Assembly (NCBI GenBank): GCA_013388735.1
Contig: JACAES010000031.1
Coordinates: 46,020-110,019, forward strand
DNA from: Chloroflexota bacterium
Lineage (GTDB): Bacteria > Chloroflexota > Anaerolineae > Aggregatilineales > Phototrophicaceae
Reading direction: 5' to 3'
Length of the DNA: 64,000 bases
Under the pieces are notes generated by a model. That model saw only the letters and a list, made by a program, of their open reading frames with translations. It made no database searches and was not told where the DNA came from. The translations under genes and the position numbers were made by a program. Shown in pieces: positions 57,701 through 64,000 of this stretch. The stretch's first letter is position 1. Every line of letters starts with the position of its first letter.

Positions 57701-59704
57701 TGCCGGCGTCAGGCTGTCGAACAGGCGCACCTCGTAACCGGCAAATTCCTGAGGCGTGGCTGCGTTGATGGTATTCAGCACGCTTGAGGCCTTGCCGTTT
57801 CCAATCGCCAGGATGTCGGCGGCATTACGCAGGGGGCGCGCCGCGAACTGCGGACGTGCCGCCAGGGTATCCCAGACATCGGCCAAGGGGGGCGCGATTT
57901 GGGGTTGTTTTAAGACGGCATCGGAGAAGGCTTCGTATACATCTGCCGAGAGGTTAGGCAGGAAGGTCGGGTCATATTCGGCGATGAAGGCAATTGCCTC
58001 GGCGCTGATCGAACCGATCAGCGTGTTGGGGTTAATGTTGCTGACCAGCGCCGGCAGTTCGACGCCGGGGGGCAGTGAAGCCGGATCATTCAGCAGCATC
58101 AGGAAATTGAACAGATCTGCCGCGCGCAGGGACGCGCTGCCGCCAAACTGTGCCGCTGCCGATTCCGGCAGTTCGATACCGATCAGATCATCGGCGGTGT
58201 TCAGCTCGAAACCCAGGAAAGTCCCCATCAAGCCGAATACCGGGGGCAGCGCTGGGCCTTCGGGGATGGTTTCGTTGGCGGCGGTTTCCGGCAGGAGGGT
58301 GGCTTCGGGATTGTCCGGTTTCGTATCGCCTGACGCGGTTGGTGTATCGGAAGCGTTCGTTTCGACCGGCAGTTCGCCGGTGTTAAAGATGCTGAAGCTG
58401 GCGAGCGGGATGTCGTCGAAGCTGAAGGTCACCAACTGCGGCGGCGAGATGCGCCAGGCTGCGGGCAGGTCTGCCGGTTCCGCCTCGACTGCCTCGCCGG
58501 TGATGCTTTCGGCCAGCGCCTTCGCGGCCAGCTCATCGCGGGTGAAGCCATCCAGATTGGCGATGAAATCATCCGGCAGGGCGTCGAAGACCTCCGGCGA
58601 CATGGCGACCAGATGCTCCGCCTCGAAGTAGTTCACCAGTGACGGCTGGATTGCTACCATCTGGCTGATGACTTCCGGCGTCAGGTCGTTGGTCTGGCCG
58701 AGCGCGCCGACGATGAGGCCATCCTCATAAAAGCTGTTGAGCGCGGCGGCCACCGTCCGGGTGAGCGAGCGCATTTCGAGCAGATCGCTGGCGTCGCTGA
58801 AGTGATCCATCTGCCAGCTTGTAGGAAGCGCCGGGGGCGCTGCCGGTATTTCGACTGTCGTCTGCCGCAGGGTTTCCACTGCCGCGTCATCCAGCGCGCC
58901 GTCGAATCCGATTTTCGCCGAAACGGTTTCCCATACATCCGGCGACAGTTGCAGCAGCAGGCTTTGCGGTGCGGCACTGACATTGGCAACGGCTGTCTGC
59001 TCCTCTGCTTCGCCGGGGAGAATTTGACCGCCGCCGACGGAAATACTGCCGATCACATCGAGTGATTCAAGCTGCGGCACAATCGCCTGTTCGACCAGGT
59101 TTTGCAGCGCGTTCTGGGTGGAGCCGGCTTCTTCGATCTGTCCGGCGAGATAACCCAGCAGCGCGCGAACCGTGTCTTCCGGCAGCGCGTTCCAAACATC
59201 CTGTGAAAGCTGGAACAGGAAGTTGGGGTCTTTTTCGTGCAGGTAAATCAGGACATCGGACTGCAATTCGCCCAGCAGCGCCGTCGCAAACTGCTGCGGA
59301 TCACGATCAGCCGGGGGCTGAATGCGGCGCTGAGGCAGCCATACGCTGTCCAGCGCGCTCTGGATATTTGCGCGCAGGCGTTCCTGATCCAGACCAAAAT
59401 CGTTGCGGGCGATGATGACGCTGCCGAAAGCGCCGGTGGTTGTGGACTCCAGATTGACGATTTGCTCGACATTCTTCAGGGCGTCTTCCAGCCGCTGCGT
59501 GAGTACGCTCAGCACTTCTTCGCTGGACATGCCCGAAGCCTGGGTCAAAATGACCGTTTGCGGAAACTCGATGGGAGGCAGAAGTTCCTGCTGAAGCTGC
59601 GTAACGGCGACAACGCCTAGTGCCACGAAAATGATGACCAGCACCAGCGTTACGATGTAGAAACGTAACGAAAGCCGCGTGAACAGGCTGAAAAGTGATT
59701 TCAT
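54788..59704 (-). CDS. Giant RND-family transporter with repeat-built ectodomain
   Basis: 1638 residues, against about 1030 for AcrB-type proteins. The membrane parts are standard RND: first helix at 15-35, next helices from about 930; the proton-relay segment VAIGRVVDDSIVVLENIFRE and, in the second half, LMLIGIVVTNAVVLIDRV and LRPILMTALATIFALIPLAI. The first ectodomain spans about residues 36-930 instead of 300. Its extra part holds repeated modules with the pattern L-S-x-D-V-(W/Y/F)-x-x-L-P at about 166, 253, 369, 585, 685 and 822, and G-x-F-x-G-x-E-L-x-x-A-D-D at about 494 and 757, and an acidic Pro/Thr/Glu-rich linker (445-490). No adaptor or outer-membrane gene is adjacent. Substrate unknown. 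Confidence 0.88.
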   Translation of the reverse strand: MKSLFSLFTRLSLRFYIVTLVLVIIFVALGVVAVTQLQQELLPPIEFPQTVILTQASGMSSEEVLSVLTQRLEDALKNVEQIVNLESTTTGAFGSVIIARNDFGLDQERLRANIQSALDSVWLPQRRIQPPADRDPQQFATALLGELQSDVLIYLHEKDPNFLFQLSQDVWNALPEDTVRALLGYLAGQIEEAGSTQNALQNLVEQAIVPQLESLDVIGSISVGGGQILPGEAEEQTAVANVSAAPQSLLLQLSPDVWETVSAKIGFDGALDDAAVETLRQTTVEIPAAPPALPTSWQMDHFSDASDLLEMRSLTRTVAAALNSFYEDGLIVGALGQTNDLTPEVISQMVAIQPSLVNYFEAEHLVAMSPEVFDALPDDFIANLDGFTRDELAAKALAESITGEAVEAEPADLPAAWRISPPQLVTFSFDDIPLASFSIFNTGELPVETNASDTPTASGDTKPDNPEATLLPETAANETIPEGPALPPVFGLMGTFLGFELNTADDLIGIELPESAAAQFGGSASLRAADLFNFLMLLNDPASLPPGVELPALVSNINPNTLIGSISAEAIAFIAEYDPTFLPNLSADVYEAFSDAVLKQPQIAPPLADVWDTLAARPQFAARPLRNAADILAIGNGKASSVLNTINAATPQEFAGYEVRLFDSLTPATVRYFAFQETGFYTNLDTAVLKKFAPQALALLPEDALNALEPAVADELRAIAGGQQESAAQQLASLYTTNLPPADPAAPPINPQWALVGDFYGIELDSADDFYRFPEGFPFPTPSAFMNSIFSSAQGVSFAPNLFGNLSVEAAEYILDRDPAAFNDLIPDALQLLPADVMAILPADLRDRAQNGGDTFKPTSSVTRTNGSNSLLVTVYKAAGTNTVAAFHAVNDLLNQIDERDDSISTSVVFEQSSFIEESISGVAREGGLGGIFAVIVILVFLSAGVWSAGARRITGLVLVGVFLVALLLVVLSGLDAAGGDFGLAFQQADAIVRVLLMIGALVGLLIFLWPGHLPYPAWRSTLVVAISIPLSLAMALAVMNWVPPFVHEILAPAAETSSLMAFLIRLFPSSVTLNIMTLSGLTVAIGRVVDDSIVVLENIFREMQTGADKRQAIIAGTRDVSVAIFSATVITVVVFLPLGLTGGIISEFFLPFGLAVTYALMSSFIVAITVVPVLAYLFVNQKEIESEGHEGWLERLYLPVLRWSLARGTNRLIVLGAAAASFAIGMLLFATRPTTFLPELGEPQISVSISLPSGTKMLETNEKVRELEAFIETTIPDEELKNVQTTIGSGGASLETLLLGRGGVSENVASVTFGIESRDQLDSWAQRVRAQAETIFGKENVKVSAASISEQGFGGFAVVLAGPQEELAAINQQVIDTLNGVSGLTNVVSNLQQVSGGESGDGPTTFIRIDGESAVRFTGELETENTLGVTGKAISAIQAMPDLPDSIKVSQGFESELQTEGFQSLFVAMGIAIVIVIVVLVFTFGSVVHWLDIILSIAVAPVGAAVLLAITNRVLGISAMIGLLMLIGIVVTNAVVLIDRVQANRRERKMTVRDALVEAGGRRLRPILMTALATIFALIPLAIGLSKGAIIAAELGTVVIGGLFSSTLLTLIVVPVAYSLLAPVHKRAMALLGRKED

Positions 59705-59827
59705 CCGGCGTGTTACCCCTTACTGAGATCGGCTGTGAAACGGCCTCAATAAAATTGCTGCGGACGAATGCGCAGCAAAGCTTCATTGTCGAACCCAAGA
59801 TAAGTTCTAATTTTCACCAAACAAAAT

Positions 59828-59856
59828 ATTCTATATCAGTCCGAAACACCAAACAA
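59828..59856 (-). promoter_or_regulatory. Promoter of the RND gene with overlapping direct repeat
   Basis: On the minus strand TTGTTT (complement of 59851-59856), 17 bases, TAGAAT (complement of 59828-59833). A 10-base direct repeat CACCAAACAA occurs at 59815-59824 and 59847-59856, the second covering the -35; the 32-base period is three helix turns. Candidate operator. Confidence 0.45.
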
Positions 59857-59917
59857 GCGGCAGACTTGTACGAAATGCCGAGACTGCACCGCCGGCGCGT
59901 TGTCGCCACTACTCGGA

Positions 59918-59948
59918 AAACCCGCCGCTTCGTATAATGGGCGGGTTT
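59918..59948. repeat. AAACCCGCC/GGCGGGTTT palindrome upstream of the Gfo/Idh gene
   Basis: Perfect 9-bp stem with a 13-base loop that contains TATAAT (59933-59938), a possible -10 without a good -35. Same GGCGGGTTT core as the terminator palindromes, here before rather than after a gene. Confidence 0.5.
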
Positions 59949-59980
59949 CTTCAATCCAACCTTACGACTCGGAGTCATGA

Positions 59981-61066
59981 ATGATGTCTGAACAAAAACT
60001 GCGCGGCGGGGTGATTGGCCTGGGCGTAGGCAAGGCGCACGCCAAGGGCTACCGCACCAGCCCGGACGTGGAGTTGATTGCCGTGTGCGACAGTGACGAA
60101 ACACGCCTGCAAACTCTGGCCGCAGAATGGGATACGCCGGTGCGCTACACCGACTACTGCCGGATGCTGGAAGAAACGCCACTGGATATGGTGAGCATTT
60201 GCCTGCCGAACGCTTTACACGCCGAGGCGGCGATTGCCGCGCTGGAAGCGGGGATGCATGTCGTCTGCGAAAAGCCGATGGCGCCGACGGTGGCCGAAGC
60301 CCGCCGGATGCTGGAAGCCGCGCGTCTTAATAACCGCCGCCTGATGATTGCTTATAACTTCCGCTATCGCCCTGATACGCGCTGGATGAAGCAGATGGTT
60401 GAAAGCGGCGCGCTGGGCGCGATTTATCAGGCGAATGTTTCGTGGCGGCGCGAGACGGGCATCCCCGGTTCGGGCTGGTTCGGCACAAAGAATCGGGCCG
60501 GCGGCGGCGCGCTGATTGACCTGGGCGTGCATGTGATTGATCTGTCGCTGTGGATGATGGGTTTCCCGGCGGTGAAAACCGTCAGCGGCGACACACGGCG
60601 GCTGTTCGGCCAGCGCGGCCTGAAGACCTGGGGGTCGCGTCCACACGGCCAACCGCGACCGGATTTTGATGTTGAGGATGGGGGCGTGGGTTTTATCCGG
60701 CTGGCGAACGGCGCGCACATGATCGTGCAGGCCACCTGGGCAGAGCATAACCAGCCGCAGGAAGACGCGATCCACGTGGAGCTGCAGGGGACAGAGGGGA
60801 CGGCAGTGCTGCACATCCGCAACTACCGCAACGACGACACACTGCGATTTTATACAGAGATGCATGGCGAGCCGGTGGCGGTTGTGCCGTCGCCACGTTT
60901 TGGGGGACCGCAGGGTCATGAGGCGCTGATTCATGATCTGGCGGCGTGTTTAAGAAATGATCGTCCCGCGCCGACCGATGGTGAGCAGGGCTTGGCCGCC
61001 ATCCGTGTGCTGGAGGCCCTGTACGAATCGGCGGCGAACGGGCGTGAAGTGGCGCTTGAGGACTGA
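59981..61066 (+). CDS. Gfo/Idh/MocA-family oxidoreductase
   Basis: 361 residues. Rossmann motif GVIGLGVGKAHAKGY, CEKPMAPTVAEARRML with the conserved Lys, YNFRYRPDTRWMKQMVESG and GGGALIDLGVHVIDLSLWMM with the Asp-x-x-x-His catalytic pair. An NAD(P)-dependent sugar or cyclitol dehydrogenase of unknown substrate. Distinct from iolG (different substrate-loop residues and no iol neighbours). GGAG is 6 bases before the ATG at 59981; a second ATG follows directly. The stop overlaps the next start by one base. Confidence 0.9.
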   Translation: MMSEQKLRGGVIGLGVGKAHAKGYRTSPDVELIAVCDSDETRLQTLAAEWDTPVRYTDYCRMLEETPLDMVSICLPNALHAEAAIAALEAGMHVVCEKPMAPTVAEARRMLEAARLNNRRLMIAYNFRYRPDTRWMKQMVESGALGAIYQANVSWRRETGIPGSGWFGTKNRAGGGALIDLGVHVIDLSLWMMGFPAVKTVSGDTRRLFGQRGLKTWGSRPHGQPRPDFDVEDGGVGFIRLANGAHMIVQATWAEHNQPQEDAIHVELQGTEGTAVLHIRNYRNDDTLRFYTEMHGEPVAVVPSPRFGGPQGHEALIHDLAACLRNDRPAPTDGEQGLAAIRVLEALYESAANGREVALED

Positions 61067-61524
61067 TGGATCACATTATTGCCGATCTTCCCTCAATCAT
61101 CAGCATCTTCGGCCTGGCGTGGTTTTACTTCTGGCCGTCCATTCCTGCCGGTCTGGCGCTGGGGCTGTCGCCGGTCGTGATCGTTCTGACGACCTCCCTC
61201 AGTTTTGCCTCCGGCGCGGCGGTGGTGACGCTGGTCGGCGGCCCGCTGCGAGCCCGTATTATGAGGCGCATCGGCAGCCGCGCGGTCGTCAAGCCGGGCA
61301 GCCGCCTGTATCGAATCTGGGAGCGATTCGGGATGATCGGCCTGGGGCTGGCTGCGCCGATGACATTGGGCGCGCAGATCGGCGCGGCGGTTGGATTGGC
61401 GCTGAACGCCCCGCCGCGCCGGTTGTTTGTGTGGATGGCTCTTGGCGGCCTGCTGTGGAGCGTCACGCTCACGCTGCTGGTTTCGCTGGGGATAGTGGGC
61501 GCACAGCAGGTTATCCGGCCCTGA
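61066..61524 (+). CDS. Small polytopic membrane protein, 'small multidrug export' (COG2426)-like
   Basis: 152 residues, about four hydrophobic segments. Internal signature-like stretches RIWERFGMIGLGLAAPMTLG and AQIGAAVGLALNAPPRRLFV resemble the COG2426/Sm_multidrug_ex family, whose transport role is unproven. It starts in a TGATG overlap with the oxidoreductase gene, so the two are translationally coupled. Ends next to a palindromic terminator. Confidence 0.7.
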   Translation: MDHIIADLPSIISIFGLAWFYFWPSIPAGLALGLSPVVIVLTTSLSFASGAAVVTLVGGPLRARIMRRIGSRAVVKPGSRLYRIWERFGMIGLGLAAPMTLGAQIGAAVGLALNAPPRRLFVWMALGGLLWSVTLTLLVSLGIVGAQQVIRP

Positions 61525-61530
61525 CAGGGA

Positions 61531-61555
61531 AGGGGCAGGTTTCGAGCCTGCCCCT
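61531..61555. terminator. Palindromic terminator between convergent genes
   Basis: AGGGGCAGG (61531-61539) with CCTGCCCCT (61547-61555), loop TTTCGAG. Family member with GGGGCAGG core. Confidence 0.65.
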
Positions 61556-61559
61556 GATC

Positions 61560-62897
61560 TTATCGCTTCGGCATGTCCCGCCGCGCCAACAGCCGTTTTG
61601 CGTCTTCGCTCTGCCGCCGAACGGCGTCCGCGTAATCGAGCGTCGTCCACTGGCGGTCGCGCAGCAGCCACTGGCCGTCTATCATCGTGTCGGTCACTTG
61701 CAGACCGTTCACACTGTAGACCAGTGCGGTGAACGGGTCGTTAGCAGGATGTGGAGTCCAGCCGATGCCGCCGCGATCCAGCACGATCAGGTCGGCCTTT
61801 TTGCCCGGCGACAAATCTCCGATCTCGTCCGCCAGTCCCAGCGCCTTCGCGCCGCCGGCGGTGGCGATGTCCAGCGCCTCCCGCGCTTGCAGCGCGCCGG
61901 GGCGTTTTTCGCGGAAGCTCGCCAGCAGCGCCATCAGCCGCATCTGGATAAACAGATCGTAGTCGTTGTTGTTGCAGACGTTATCCGTCCCCAGCGCGAC
62001 GTTAATCCCGGCGGCGCGCATCCCGACCACCGGCGCGGCGTCCGCCCCGGCGCGCATACAGGCGCTTGGGCAGGTCACGGCGGAAAACGGGCTGGCCGCT
62101 AGCGCCGGCCAGTCTTCCGGGGGGATGGTGATGCTGTGGGCGGCCAGGATGGGGCGTTCGAACATGCCCATGTCGCGCATTTGGGTGACCGCGCTGGCGC
62201 CGAAATGTTCCCGGCAAAAGGCATCTTCTTCGCCATCGGTCGAAAGGTGAATGTGCAGGCCGGTGTTATATTTACTCGCCAACAGGCGTTCGGCCTGCAT
62301 GGACTCCGGTGTATTATCCACGAAAAATGCGTGAGGGCCGACCCAACCCTGAAGCCGGTCGGGCTGCTGCCCCATATCTTCGAGGAAGGCGTCTAGCCGC
62401 GCCAGTTCGCGGGCGCGGGCCACCGGGTCGCCCAGTTCGACCACGCCGTAGGCCAGCGCGGCGCGCATCCCGCTGCGGGCGACCACCGGTACGATCTCGT
62501 CCATGAAAAAGTACTGGTCGGCAAAGGTGGTCGTGCCGGTGCGGATCATCTCCGCGCAGGCCACTTCGACCGCTGCCGGAACCATATCCGGCGTCATGAC
62601 CAGTTCCAGGGTGCGGATGCTGTTATACCAGCCGTCCAGCGTGAACAGCGACACCCCTTCCGCCAGTCCTCGAAACAGGGTCATCGGCGTGTGCGTGTGC
62701 GCGTTGACCAGCCCCGGCATCAGCAGCCTGCCGGCACAGTTTACGCGCGCGTCATAATGCCGGTTCGCCGGCAGGTCGGCCATATCACCGACGGCGGCGA
62801 TGCGGTCGTTTTCCACCAGCACATAACCCCGGTCGAAAAGCCTGTCCGCCTGCCCCAGACCGACCACCATGCCATCGTGCAGCAGCGTTGTCGTCAT
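61560..62897 (-). CDS. TRZ/ATZ-family amidohydrolase (nucleobase/nucleoside deaminase-like)
   Basis: 445 residues. HxH in VNAHTHTPMTLFRG, HIHLSTDGEED for the second His and Glu, AAHSITIP, and the catalytic Asp in ALGTDNVCNNNDYDLF, with the C-terminal GKKADLIVLD. Likely deaminates a purine, pyrimidine or S-adenosylhomocysteine-type compound. It starts 3 bases after the nucleoside hydrolase gene, so the pair may act in nucleoside salvage: hydrolase frees a base, deaminase processes it. Related to, but clearly distinct from, the N-terminal half of the 20572-22551 fusion; it has no CYTH tail. Confidence 0.9.
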   Translation of the reverse strand: MTTTLLHDGMVVGLGQADRLFDRGYVLVENDRIAAVGDMADLPANRHYDARVNCAGRLLMPGLVNAHTHTPMTLFRGLAEGVSLFTLDGWYNSIRTLELVMTPDMVPAAVEVACAEMIRTGTTTFADQYFFMDEIVPVVARSGMRAALAYGVVELGDPVARARELARLDAFLEDMGQQPDRLQGWVGPHAFFVDNTPESMQAERLLASKYNTGLHIHLSTDGEEDAFCREHFGASAVTQMRDMGMFERPILAAHSITIPPEDWPALAASPFSAVTCPSACMRAGADAAPVVGMRAAGINVALGTDNVCNNNDYDLFIQMRLMALLASFREKRPGALQAREALDIATAGGAKALGLADEIGDLSPGKKADLIVLDRGGIGWTPHPANDPFTALVYSVNGLQVTDTMIDGQWLLRDRQWTTLDYADAVRRQSEDAKRLLARRDMPKR

Positions 62898-62900
62898 CGG

Positions 62901-63809
62901 TTAACCTGCCAGCCGGTTGATGAGCCATTCCTCGAAACGAGGCGCGTCCACACCGACGACAGCGCGGATGTTCGTGTCGTTTCCGGCAGCGCCATGTACC
63001 AGGGTCATACCCAGCGCCGCGTGACCTTTCAGCTCCACGTCCACATGAACATACCGGTAGGTGAAAAATTCCGGCTGGATGAGGCTGGCCGCCGCCAGCG
63101 GGTCATGTGTGTACGTCCAGCCGCGCCGCTGGAAGGCCGGGTAAAGCTCGATCTGGCGGGCGACTGCCGTATGATAAGGCGTAGCGCGGCTGTGAAGGCG
63201 CTGGACACCTTCCGGCGTGATGCGCGTCTGGACGGTGACATCCAGCGGCACGAAGGTGATCGGCGCGCCGGACGAAAAAACGATGTGCGCCGCTTCCGGG
63301 TCGCACAGGATATTGTGTTCTGCGAAGGGTAAATCAAGATCGTGCAGACCGCGAATGACGCCGCCCATCAGCGTCAGCCCGGCTAAAGCACGCGCCAGTT
63401 CCGGCTGACGCAAAAGCGCCATCGCCGCGTTGGTCAGCGGGCCGATGCACAGCAGATGAATCTGGCCGGGGTTTTCCATCACTGTTCGAGCGATATAATC
63501 CGGCGCAAATTCCGGGGACGGCAGCAGCGAATCGTCCGCTTCGGTCAGCAGCCCCTCGCCTTCATGGCCTTCCCAGTAGACCGGACGCAGGCCCAGCAGC
63601 GGTTTGCGCGCGCCGGCCAGCACCGGCACATGGGAGATGCCGCGCAGATTCAGCAGCTTCAGCACCATTCGAGCGCGCAGATTCACGTCACCGTAAACAC
63701 AGGTCACACCTTCCAGTCGCAGTTCCGGCGAGTTAAGGATAAGCGCCAGCGCCAGGCAGTCGTCCACGTCGGTGCCGATGTCAGTATCGAGGATGATGCG
63801 CGTTGTCAT
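62901..63809 (-). CDS. Nucleoside hydrolase (IunH/RihA family)
   Basis: 302 residues from the ATG at 63807-63809, with AAGGA 9 bases upstream (frame open to 63872). The Ca-binding signature ILDTDIGTDVDDCLALALIL is exact; LLCIGPLTNAAMAL, LMGGVI, EHNILCDPEAAHIVF and the His-Asp of YTHDPLAAASL complete the active site. Cleaves the N-glycosidic bond of nucleosides to ribose and base. First gene of a two-gene operon. Confidence 0.93.
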   Translation of the reverse strand: MTTRIILDTDIGTDVDDCLALALILNSPELRLEGVTCVYGDVNLRARMVLKLLNLRGISHVPVLAGARKPLLGLRPVYWEGHEGEGLLTEADDSLLPSPEFAPDYIARTVMENPGQIHLLCIGPLTNAAMALLRQPELARALAGLTLMGGVIRGLHDLDLPFAEHNILCDPEAAHIVFSSGAPITFVPLDVTVQTRITPEGVQRLHSRATPYHTAVARQIELYPAFQRRGWTYTHDPLAAASLIQPEFFTYRYVHVDVELKGHAALGMTLVHGAAGNDTNIRAVVGVDAPRFEEWLINRLAG

Positions 63810-64000
63810 CGCAGCGAGTCCTTTTTGAGAAGTGTCGAGATGGTTCGTCAAGCATACCGCGTATGCAGGCATCTGGAAAGTGAGGTGAACAGGCTGAAGA
63901 TGCCGCAGATGGCGATTAGTAGATTATCCTACTTTTGATAAACAATTTTGAAAATCCGCCTCTTAGAATTAAATATTCTTAACACTTCATTGCCCGGAGC
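63810..64000. other. Right-edge non-coding stretch
   Basis: AT-rich at the end; leader of the nucleoside hydrolase gene. No gene start, repeat or RNA gene recognised before the window ends. Confidence 0.5.

Noticed and set aside
59981..61066. Second inositol dehydrogenase
   Set aside because: Same family as iolG, but the substrate-loop residues differ and no iol genes are adjacent, so only the family is assigned.

Overview
The window is GC-rich bacterial chromosome with short intergenic gaps and many co-directional gene pairs. Gene content suggests a member of the phylum Chloroflexota, probably Anaerolineae-like. Pointers are a BTAD-type regulator, a 1525-residue RpoC with a long coiled-coil insertion, paired membrane pyrophosphatases, mevalonate-pathway genes with an archaeal-type HMG-CoA synthase and DUF35 partner, and many small Zn-ribbon or FHA proteins. 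This is inference from gene families; no 16S gene is present. I see no rRNA, tRNA, CRISPR array, prophage or transposase gene.

Layout. 1-6.9 kb: 3' end of a (p)ppGpp synthetase/hydrolase, a BTAD regulator, a GyrA/ParC-type topoisomerase subunit and a glycosidase-like lipoprotein. 6.9-15 kb (minus strand): rpoC without an adjacent rpoB, an unknown coiled-coil/Zn-ribbon protein, prfB and ftsY. 15-18.4 kb (plus): moaC, a moaD-moaE fusion, fabF and rnc. 18.4-28.3 kb: a membrane protein with an endonuclease/exonuclease/phosphatase domain, an amidohydrolase fused to a CYTH-like domain, a heterodimeric ABC exporter and a GT39-like membrane glycosyltransferase. 28.4-34.3 kb: myo-inositol catabolism genes iolC-B-D-E-G. 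34.4-38.7 kb: a five-gene sulfur/persulfide operon (rhodanese, TauE/SafE, persulfide dioxygenase-rhodanese, DUF302, FmdB ribbon) with a divergent LysR regulator. 38.7-47.2 kb: FHA-winged helix protein, miaA, yraN, soluble pyrophosphatase and two divergent membrane pyrophosphatases. 47.3-51.6 kb (minus): upper mevalonate operon (HMG-CoA reductase, HMG-CoA synthase, thiolase homologue, two DUF35-like pieces). 51.8-64 kb: polysaccharide deacetylase, a serine palmitoyltransferase/KBL-family enzyme, a giant RND-type protein, a Gfo/Idh/MocA oxidoreductase, a small membrane protein, and a nucleoside hydrolase-amidohydrolase pair.

How the genes work together. The mevalonate operon would make HMG-CoA and mevalonate for isoprenoids, but its thiolase homologue lacks the usual nucleophilic cysteine and its DUF35 protein is split with a degenerate ribbon. 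The iol cluster would convert myo-inositol to 2-deoxy-5-keto-gluconate-6-phosphate, with iolJ, iolA and a transporter not in view. The sulfur operon fits sulfide/persulfide detoxification with sulfite export. The pyrophosphatases form one K+-independent and one K+-dependent membrane enzyme by signature, plus a soluble enzyme.

Most notable: a deaminase-CYTH fusion (20572-22551), an RND protein with a roughly 900-residue ectodomain built from repeated modules (54788-59704), the Cys-to-Asp thiolase with split DUF35 (47342-49135), an RNase III lacking one catalytic Asp, and a recurring family of G/C-rich palindromes at gene ends.
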